Assembly (NCBI GenBank): GCA_003586115.2
Contig: QVOM02000049.1
Span: forward strand, 21,629,765 to 21,693,764
Direction of reading: 5' to 3'
DNA from: Salvator merianae
Taxonomy: Eukaryota > Chordata > Lepidosauria > Squamata > Teiidae
Length of the DNA: 64,000 nucleotides
This document shows positions 56,305 to 64,000 of the stretch, one piece after another. Every line of letters starts with the position of its first letter. The stretch's first letter is position 1. A model generated the notes under the pieces. It did no database searches, was not told the DNA's origin, and saw only the letters and a program-made list of their open reading frames with translations. The translations under genes were made by a program, and so were the position numbers.

Positions 56305-57302
56305 TAGGGGTGTGCACGAAGCTTCGTGGCATTCGATTTTCGATCAAATTTCGTGATTCCGTGCCCTTCGCATCGAATGCGAAGGGCACCATAAATCACG
56401 AATGCGAATTGCGAAGGTCCCTCAATTTTTCGAAGTATTTCAGGACCTTCGCAATTTGCCAAAGTCTCACCTCTCTAGGCTGTCAGCGCTGGCGCTGACA
56501 GCCTAGGGTGAATCAGCCAGCCAGCAGCGAGTGGAAGTGCAGAAAATTCAACGGAAGGGAGGGATTCCCTTCCCGTTGATTTTCCTTCTCTTCCCCTCAC
56601 TGACTCACCCCCCTAGGCTGTCAGCGCGAGCGCTGACAGCCTAGGGTGAATGAGGCAGCCAGCAGCCATCGGAAACGGAGCAATCAAGGCGAACAGAAGA
56701 CCTTTTTGCCTTGATTTTTCTGCTTCCGATGGCACTCGCCTCTCTCTCATCCCCCCCCCCCCAGTCTGTCATCAGACTGACAGACTGCGGCGGGAGTGAG
56801 AGAGCGCGCTGCGCCATCGGAAGCAGATAAATCAAGGCGAACGGAAGACCTTTTTGCCTTGATTTCTCTGCTTCAGATGGCGCTCGCCTCTCTCTCATCC
56901 CCCCCCCCAGTCTGTCATCAGACTGACAGACTGCGGCGGGAGTGAGAGAGCGCGCTGCGCCATCGGAAGCAGATAAATCAAGGCGAACGGAAGACCTTTT
57001 TGCCTTGATTTCTCTGCTTCAGATGGCGCTCGCCTCTCTCTCATCCCCCCCCCAGTCTGTCATTACACTGACAGACTGGGGGGGGGGGGAATGAGAGAGA
57101 GGCGAGCGCCATCCGAAGCAGAGAAATTAAGGCAAAGGTCTTCCCTTCGCCTTGATTTATCTGCTTCCGTTCGCGGCGAAGATTTTCGCCGCGAAAACGA
57201 AGGGCTTCATTTTCGTGCGTATTTTTTCACACGAAAACGAAGCCTAGGAGCTTCGCAGTCCTGCGAAGCGAAAAGGGAAAAGTGCCTTCGTGCACATCCC
57301 TA
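56305..57302. mobile_element. 998-bp hAT-type element made of nested palindromes
   Basis: Terminal inverted repeats TAGGGGTGTGCACGAA and, in reverse, TAGGGATGTGCACGAA. Perfect 8-bp duplications CTGTTGAC flank it (56297-56304, 57303-57310) and fit the nTnnnnAn pattern of Ac-type hAT elements. Inside are a 13-bp-arm palindrome (56361-56389), two related stem-loops of the CTAGGCTGTCAGCGC type (56475-56506 with 15-bp arms, 56611-56646 with 17-bp arms), direct repeats of 148 and 146 bases starting at 56682, 56830 and 56976, and a long hairpin at about 57002-57133 whose arms carry C- and G-tracts. There is no transposase. Open frames inside reflect low stop density in repetitive CpG-rich DNA. Confidence 0.9.
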
Positions 57303-57310
57303 CTGTTGAC

Positions 57311-57588
57311 TCCTTCTCAGATTAACTAAAATTGTTTCAGAACATGATTGGTCATAGATAAAAGAAAAGCTTGATATGGACTCATGACTTGTTACTATTG
57401 CCTTGAACCTCCCAAAATGGGAATTCCAAAAGTGATAGATGCTCTTGAAATAACCTGAAAAACTCTGCATCAGATGGAGTCCTAATTTTAAGAAAGTGAA
57501 GAGGAAAAAGGAAAAGGAAAATGGGAGTTGGGAAGCAATGGAGAAGGAAAATAGGGTGAAAAGACAAATGGGGAAGAAAAGAGATTAG
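57311..57588. other. Unclassified non-coding sequence
   Basis: A/G-rich near 57490-57580; nothing recognised. Confidence 0.4.
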
Positions 57589-57751
57589 GGCCCTTTCTTC
57601 ACTGGGCCTTATTCCGGATTATACCCCAGAATAGGGACCTCCTTCTCCATGCTGGTACAGACTACAGCAGGACCTGCCGTTGTCTGCACTAGCATGTGGA
57701 TGGCAGGTCCCTATTCTGGAATAAGAAGTAAGGCGCAGTGCAGAAAGGTCC
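57589..57751. mobile_element. Short MITE with ~50-base inverted repeats and GGCC-type ends
   Basis: The two ends are inverted copies over about 50 bases, with GGCCCTTTCTTCACTG at the left and GGACCTTTCTGCACTG in reverse at the right; AGAATAGGGACCT closes each arm. TAG on both sides (57586-57588, 57752-57754) looks like a 3-base duplication. The termini resemble those of the CpG-rich elements at 20879 and 48833. Confidence 0.8.
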
Positions 57752-57754
57752 TAG

Positions 57755-58343
57755 GACTCCACTCAGACAAGGCCATAACTGGGGCCTGGTGGAGCCAACT
57801 TACCTTGCAGTAAGCATAGAAGCAGGAAGGCCTTGGATAAATGCCCACAATCCCTCACAGGTCTTGCCAGTTGGGCTGCATACCTAGTATGCAGACTAAT
57901 ATGCTGGGTGAAGGACTAGAGGAGAGCAAGGGGGTGTTCCATATGCCCTCCCCCCTGAGATTTCAAGAGGCCAACCTCAGAGCAGCTAAAAGGTTGTCTC
58001 TTTCAAAGAAAGGGGTGGAAGGCTGCCACATCTGGTATCTAGCCATTTGTCAGCTCTGCCCCTGGCCAACCAGGGGTCAGCTGAAACTGCTGTACAGAAG
58101 CAGCCTGGGCCTAAGGAACTAAGAATATGAAATACTGTAAGGGAAGAAAGTAAGCAAAAATAACCACCACGTTTTTCTGAAATTTTTCTTTTCTCTCAAA
58201 CTGCTCTTCCTTCACACAAGTCAAGAGTAAACTGTACACCACATATGAAATACCATTACAAAACATGAGATTTGAGAAACATCCCACCAAGTCTAGCTCC
58301 TTGCTGGGCCGAGCTTTTAACTTGTACTTCCATTATGGGATGG

Positions 58344-58344
<1 letters not shown>
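57755..58344. other. Unclassified non-coding sequence
   Basis: Nothing recognised. A 93-codon plus-strand frame at 57841-58122 lacks motifs. Confidence 0.4.

Positions 58345-58408
<64 letters not shown>
58345..58408. repeat. (ATT)n microsatellite
   Basis: About 21 ATT units, ending in a short T-rich run. Confidence 0.97.
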
Positions 58409-59994
58409 TTATTATTTAAACCTTAGCACTTCAGCCTAAATATAACTAAGTAGCCCTAACAGGGCTTTTATGTAGTAAATATATGATTTCTATATGCTTT
58501 TGTACTTACCTGCATGGATTTTTGTTTGCTTGCTTATTTTAACTAGCAAGTTTGAGTCAATGACATGGGGGTGAAATACACCATGTATTCCAAAGCCACT
58601 GTATCGTTGGGTTTGTTTGCCGGGGTCAGTTGAGTTGTCAGGGAGAGACGGCCTGTGCTGAAACCACTATTGAAAACTGTTCTGTGGTTTGCAAAGACTG
58701 AATGAACAGAAAAGAACCTGATGTTCATGGCCTCTCTAGGTCAGTGCTCCCCAACCTCTGCCTACCGACCCACAACAGTGTTGCATAAACAGAGGCCGAG
58801 AGCAGGAGTTTCTCCTACCTGTCCCTCACAGACATATAAAGAACAGACTAGAACTAGGGAGTTGCATTTCTGGGGAAGCCCAACTGCTTGAAAGCACCAT
58901 GTTAGCCCATGGGAGTAGATAAATGTGTCTACTCCAGGTAACTTTTTTCTGGAATTCACAGGCTTCCCATTTCCCCCTTGTGTGAATTAATTTCTAAATC
59001 AGTTTGGCCTTTATATGCAAACTTTAGAGGCTGGTTTGAACCATGTCTTGCAGGGGGCTTAATAGGTTAGAAACATCAGCAGACATCAGTCTGTAAATAG
59101 CAAAGGAAAATTAGGTGTAATTGCAAAGTTTTAACATTTATCAACACAAGCTCAAAGTCCACTATTTTTTTTAATCCAAAAATGCATACATGAAAAATAA
59201 CAAATGGAAAAATCTTGACTGCATTCTGTGTATGCCTGCCAATATACTGATCATGCTCCTGAATTCTATAGCTCAATATTGTGAGCTAAAGTGAGCTCCA
59301 GTAGAAGATACTGGGTCCTGAGCAGTAGCTTCTTCTGAACAAAATGTCCTGGACTGTCTTGAGGTATGTTCCCTATTGGATAAAGCAGTTGCATTTTTTC
59401 TGCCTGTTAATTCTTAATGGGCAGAGTGCAACCAGGGAGAATGTTAAGGGCAGGGCAAGCCAGTAAAGTGAAGGCCTGGTCCTAAAATTGTGACAATTCC
59501 AATATCACAGTACTATCAAAGCCTTTCTACAACTGAGTATCTAGACACAAAAGTACGTCCAGGCTTGAGTGACCCTAAGGTGTGCTATGAAGTGAGAACA
59601 GAAGTTTAAATTCACATGAGCATATAAAAGGCCATTCAGGTCTTGATGCCTACATATATGCCCACAGTGTGGATAGTCGGTTATCATGATGCTGTGTTAC
59701 CAGACAAGGTGCAGACCTGCCCAAAGTGTTTTGCTTTGCAATTACAATCTTTTAAAGTTTCGGTGAGCGCAATGCAACCTGGCTTCTTTATCCTAGGCCT
59801 GGACAATGTTGGGTTTCCCATTTCTAACATGCCACTTGCATGTCTTATACTGTACAGAGCAGTGAGTGTAGAGTTGTACAGACTCAATTGTAAAGCAAGT
59901 CTATGCCTGACAAAACATGGGTGAAGGTCAGTGAGGACAAGAAATTTAAGAAGTAACAGATATAAATATTACAAATTGCAATGAAGGTGGCTAA
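58409..59994. other. Unclassified stretch with a possible hAT terminus
   Basis: CAGTGCTCCCCAACCTCTGC at 58743 resembles a hAT inverted terminal repeat, but no partner end is found. Otherwise nothing is recognised. Confidence 0.35.
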
Positions 59995-60240
59995 TTACAG
60001 CACGAGCAAATCGGTTCTACTCAGACATAACGTCGTAATTAATGGGCTTTGCTTATAACTCCATCCGTTCCATTTGGAGCGCTGACTGAACATTTTGCTC
60101 TTCATAAGATTCTCCCCAGAAATGCCGTAATTTATTCTGAGTCCAAGTTACATTAATAAGGTAGACAGTCTCATTTCCAGCTTGTTAAAACATAATTGCT
60201 TTTATGCATCAGAATTTAAACAAAATTAAAAGGGACAATG
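59995..60240. promoter_or_regulatory. Candidate conserved non-coding element
   Basis: Non-repetitive and carrying several homeodomain-type cores (CGTAATTAATGGGC, CCGTAATTTATTC, ACATTAATAAGG, ATAATTGC) together with retained CpGs such as AACGTCGTAA and GAGCGCTGAC. Conservation untested. Confidence 0.28.
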
Positions 60241-60476
60241 TTTGAGAAACAGAAAGAACAGATGTGCTGCAAAGCAAATGCAGTGAAACAGCATGCTAGT
60301 TTATTTATGTGAAGTGTTCCTAATTGTGCAGATGAATCTAGGCAACTCTCTTGGCTCTGAATTGGTCCATATGGATGTTATATTAGGTTAATCAGGGATG
60401 TCCCAAAAGTGTTAAAACTTTACATCTCTGCAGTGAACCATGTAAATATGTCATATGGAACATGATGACATATGGG

Positions 60477-60841
60477 GCAATTGTGCACTGACTGGTATAC
60501 CAGACCAACAGGCATATTTCGTGCCTCCCTTCCACATGCTGGTGTGGTCTAAGGCAGGGTTTCCCAAACTTTTTCTGACCGTGCCCCCTTCCAACCTTGT
60601 TTCCTTCCTGTGGCCCCCCGTCCTACCGGGTGTGCACAGCAGTAGAGTGTGGAAGTGAGAGGGAGAAGGAAGCTCCCTTGGAATATCCTGGGGGCCCACA
60701 GGGGGCCATATGGACCCTGGTTGAGAAACGCTGGTCTAAGGGAGACCCAGAGTGGGGCCTCTCTTAGACCACACCAGCATGAGGAAGGGAGACCCCTATT
60801 ACATTTGCTGGTCTGGAACACTGGCTAGTGCAGAATCAGCC
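60477..60841. mobile_element. Palindromic MITE carrying a nested hAT MITE
   Basis: If the hAT insert at 60555-60733 and one of its flanking duplications are set aside, the remaining sequence folds into one long hairpin. The left arm starts near GCAATTGTGCACTGACTGG and includes CATGCTGGTGTGGTCTAAG (60536-60553); the right arm includes the inverse CTTAGACCACACCAGCATG (60763-60781) and ends near GCTAGTGCAGAATCAGCC. Arms are about 85-90 bases with a loop of a few bases near 60752. Outer target-site duplications could not be fixed. Confidence 0.8.
60555..60733 (-). mobile_element. hAT MITE, GTTTCTCAACC family, copy 3
   Basis: Ends CAGGGTTTCCCAAAC and, in reverse, CAGCGTTTCTCAACC, with perfect 8-bp duplications GTCTAAGG (60547-60554 and 60734-60741). 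The orientation is opposite to copies 1 and 2, as judged by the GGGGGCCCACAGGGGGCC segment lying near the right end. It sits in the left arm of the palindromic MITE and is therefore the younger insertion. Confidence 0.93.
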
Positions 60842-61749
60842 ATGGTTGAAACGTGTGAACAGCCTCTTCTTGAAAAGTGTTGTGTCTGTTGTGACACTTT
60901 TTAACGTGTGGTGCTGCAGAGTCAGCTCATCAAACAGTGTTCAGTCAGTTTGCATTTATGCACCTGGACAGTGCCGCTTGTTTGTTTTAAGGTAGTTCAT
61001 TAACTGACAAAATGTCATAGTGAAAGAGAGAAGAATTGCCGATATCGACAAGACCTGAAACAGGGAAATTTAAATTCTGTGGATGCTCAGGGCTGATCCT
61101 GACTCTAAAGCAACCTGCATCAAGGAACAGTATTTCAGAAAATTGGGGCAGAGGGGGAGTTTGGGGTTGGCTAAAGCTGTCTTGAAATTTGGTGTGGAAT
61201 AAGTAAAAGTGTCAGAACAGGAAGGGCAGCCAAATGTCACACAGTGGCAAAAGGGATACTGAACACATAAAGGACTGTAAACTAAGTACTGCACAAATCA
61301 TCTGCAGAAACCATTGTAGGCATTCAGGTATTAAGCAGCTACAGACTCACTTCTTTCTAAGGGCAGTTTCCATGGAAGGCAACTTGGTTTGTCTTCAAAT
61401 GGCTTGGCCCGGACAGTAGTCTTGACTAGTTGATAAACCTCTTCTGCAAATCCTCCTTCATCAAAGGACAGTGACTAAGAAGCTATCCATTTACTGGCTG
61501 CAAAGGAATATGTGAAAAGGGAGGAGCAATAAAGAATTGCCTGCAAACAAAGCAACTATAAGGGAATTCTTATGAAAATAAAGTTTTCTGCCTCTTCAAA
61601 CAGCATCAGGCAAGTCCAGTTCAAGTCCTATAGGCAAGCACTATCTGAATCTGTTAGTGCTGATAAGCAAATGATCCAGATACATTTCAAAATAAATCTT
61701 GGCTTCTTTTTGGCATTTTCAGAGGTGTGAGGGGTAGGGACACACAGGG
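60842..61749. other. Unclassified non-coding sequence
   Basis: Nothing recognised. Confidence 0.4.
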
Positions 61750-61885
61750 GTGTCTTATTTGGGGTAGCCCCAAGACTTTGGAACAGCTTCTCCCTGGAGA
61801 TTTAACAGCCACTCACATTAAACATACCTCTTCATGCAGGCCTTGGATGTTTAGCATCCTCTGAAGAACAGGATATAAATAATTC
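61750..61885 (+). mobile_element. L2-type LINE C-terminal and 3' fragment
   Basis: GTAGCCCCAAGACTTTGGAA followed by CAGCTTCTCCCTGGAGA translates to the 'APRLWNSLPGE'-like block of L2 (compare 18163-18195), and CATACCTCTTCATGCAGGCC to its 'KTYLFHQA' end. The copy is short and frame-broken. Confidence 0.65.
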
Positions 61886-63794
61886 TCATTTCTGTATGTA
61901 CACGAGGTCTAGACATTTTGTTAGCAGTTTCAGTAAGCCTGTATCAATGCTTCAGTTTATTAGTTGGAAAGGGAACCCATTTTTGCAAATAACGAAATCT
62001 GTGAAGTTACAGAGAGGGCTCTTAGAAGGATAAAGGCATCAAGCTAGGCTCCATCTAATCAGGCCAAAAGCAGTAAACCAGAAATTCAGCAGTTACTGAG
62101 CTTGGGTCTGCCAAATCTCCCAGCTTGTGCCAGTGTTAAATGTTAGAGTAACATTTCCTCATGATTTCATTTTGTTCAACAGCAAGAAGGCTTACAAAGA
62201 TAATACCAAGACGTATGGGACAACTGGATTTAGGCAACTGGAACCTATTAAGCACTCTAAAGCATCCGTTGTAAAGCAGTTATGATCCGGAAGACCTTTT
62301 CCCCATTTTTGTTTTTTCCATTTGTTTCTATAGCAACGCTGGAACGGAAGAGAAATTGTGCCAAGAAAAGTAAAGTTGGAACCCCTGTAAAAACGTTGTT
62401 AGAAAAGAAGTAGCATTTGCTGTTCTCCTTACCACCAACACCTCCAATTGGGAAGGCCCCCAAAGAATCTGTAAAAGATTATTTCCCAGTAGTAAACTTC
62501 TGTGAACACAGAGGCAAGTCCAGCTAAAACTGGAACTGCAGACTGTCGCTGTTCTTATTAAAAGTGATCTGTAGACTCCAGGGATAAAGCTTTTGTAGAA
62601 TTGTATTGCATTCAACTGTCCTGGGTACTGCCTGTTTCAATGCTCATCCAAGCTAATAAACAGAAACATTTTGGTCCCACAATTTCCATATATTAGTGAG
62701 TGATGGAGGCAGACAACAGATGAAAACAGCAGGTGAACATACAAATGTTACTAATATGCCAATTATAAAAGGAATCAGGTAAATATGGAAAGAAATCAAT
62801 TGAAGGCAGCAGCAGAAAGTCAGGTTTGTTCTGTCCATTCGAGTCTCAGAAAACCTGCAGAGAAATGACAAAACACTCAGTTGCAGCCACTAAAAAGCCT
62901 TCACTAAGTGCACCTTGGATATTGACAGACTTGATAAATGTCTACTGGACTGTAAAACACAGCTGGAACTGTATGATCTGACTCTTGTATGGTTTACATT
63001 GGGACAGGAAGATCCCCCACTTGGAGGGGGGGCGTTTGGATCTAACATGCAACTTGATGTGCACATATATATTACTTCTGAGTGGTGAGAGCATTGAAAA
63101 AGCATAATATCTTAAAACTGCCAAACTACTTTTATTTTAATATCAAAGAAACGATGCAAAGCTTCTCCTCAAGGTATTTTGCTGACTTTGGATAAAAAAA
63201 CATTCCCCCAAAGTTGGCACCAGAAAGGGTGATGACATTCTGTGCTATTCTTCTCTGGCTGGGTATTGTTGATCAGCTGAGCTGGACTTTCTTTACTTTT
63301 CTTTTTTAACGCAGTCCAAAAGGTTCCTGAACATTTGATGTACTGGCACTCCCTTATGCCAAAACACCGAGGAGGGAATGCTGTGTTCTAGGTCATGCGT
63401 GCTTTGGGCAATCCAGCGTTCCTTTGTTTTCAGCCAGCAGCCCAAAATCCCAAGTATAAATAAAGGAAGCCATTAAATAGCAAAAGCAATAGGTTCTCAA
63501 AATGCCTCAACTTTGCTTATGTGCTCTGTAAAGACTAATAGTGCAGATAGAACTGCGGCCGGCCTTTATTCTCCAAAGTTTTCTTTAGAAATCAGCTTCA
63601 TTTATGAAATGCAGAATGCAGGAATGTAACGAACTTGTCTGATAAACTAGAGCTGGAGAGGCTGTCCTTTGTTTTAATCCTTCTTTCTTTAGAAGTAATC
63701 ATCATCATCATCTTGCCAAAAAGTGTTTGCTTGTTTGAATTTAATAGTTGAAAGAGATAAATTGGTTGGTTTTGATATTTGAAATCTCCACTAC
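61886..63794. other. Unclassified, largely non-repetitive stretch
   Basis: No repeat recognised over 1.9 kb, which is unusual for this window. The portion 63130-63500 has the even composition of conserved non-coding DNA. No exon is supported within it. Confidence 0.35.
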
Positions 63795-63947
63795 CTGTAC
63801 ATAATCTTGCCCTCTCGGCTTCTGATCGTTCCTGGCATTCTCCCGTAACAAAGCAAGGAGTGTGACTTGAAGAGTGATCAGAATATCTGCAGGTCCATCT
63901 CTCCCCTGTCCTAACCAATAATCTCCACTGGTAATGGATGACGGTCT
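63795..63947 (-). CDS. Weak candidate internal exon, unknown gene
   Basis: On the minus strand an interval of 153 bases is preceded by CTAAATTCAG (acceptor-like, with only a weak pyrimidine tract) and followed by a GTAGTG donor after ACAG. Two frames are open throughout. One, with phase 1 at both ends, gives a peptide with four cysteines (motifs WTCRYSD, HTPCFVTGEC and RARLC), the style of an extracellular domain exon. The other, phase 0, is leucine-rich. I do not recognise either protein. Two open frames over 150 bases can arise by chance, and no neighbouring exon is visible, so this is a pointer rather than a gene call. Confidence 0.15.
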
Positions 63948-64000
63948 CTGAATTTAGCCTTGGGAGAACTTCAGGTCTCCCATCACGTGAACTCTGAAGC

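Noticed and set aside
56682..57133. CRISPR-like or satellite-like direct repeats
   Set aside because: Units are 146-148 bases without spacers and lie inside a hAT element with clear ends. The host is a vertebrate.
1..64000. Bacterial or phage-type defence, operon or biosynthetic system
   Set aside because: Composition, repeats and the lack of dense coding show vertebrate DNA; no such system is present.

Overview
The window reads as vertebrate, non-coding, repeat-rich DNA, most probably from a squamate reptile (lizard lineage). The indications are BovB-type LINE 3' sequence, abundant L2-type LINE copies with a squamate-style 3' end, CR1 3' ends, decayed L1 copies, several tRNA-derived SINEs, a 5S rRNA-derived SINE piece, and many non-autonomous hAT and other inverted-repeat DNA transposons. 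The assignment rests on recognising repeat families by eye; no species is named.

No host protein-coding gene can be supported. The long open frames fall in GC-rich transposons, microsatellites or unremarkable sequence without motifs. One short interval close to the right edge (63795-63947, minus strand) has exon-like properties and is given only as a weak candidate. There is no tRNA, rRNA or CRISPR locus and no prokaryotic-type system. The window looks like intergenic or long-intron DNA, possibly a gene desert with scattered conserved non-coding elements.

Layout. 1-6400: a CA tract at the edge, an inverted repeat (1224-1370), a tandemly doubled CR1/L3-like repeat (2491-2930), L2-like and CR1/L3-like remnants (3906-4880), an L2 3' end split by a hAT element (5096-5430) and a TG tract. 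6400-15200: mostly unclassified single-copy-like sequence with a pyrimidine-rich block. 15200-18330: a minus-strand L1 ORF2 remnant next to a plus-strand L2 remnant. 20764-22195: a minus-strand L2 copy interrupted by a 620-bp CpG-rich transposon. 23094-29010: a hAT element, a tiny poly(A) retroinsertion, palindromic repeats, a SINE, a hAT MITE, an L2 end and BovB. 31373-32500: L2 3' end and L1 ORF1 remnant. 34800-48350: CR1, L2, SINE and hAT remnants with microsatellites. 48833-49409: the second CpG-rich transposon copy. 52158-57751: an inverted-repeat MITE, the 5S-like SINE, a compound microsatellite, a 998-bp hAT element built of nested palindromes, and a short MITE. 60477-60841: a palindromic MITE carrying a hAT MITE inside it. 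The remainder is non-repetitive.

The best-supported discoveries are transposon structures with readable target-site duplications: three copies of one hAT MITE family whose 8-bp duplications have a central TA, two members of another hAT family whose duplications fit nTnnnnAn, a GGCC-ended CpG-rich family with two full copies in opposite orientation, and several nested insertions that give relative ages. No multi-gene system is present to describe.
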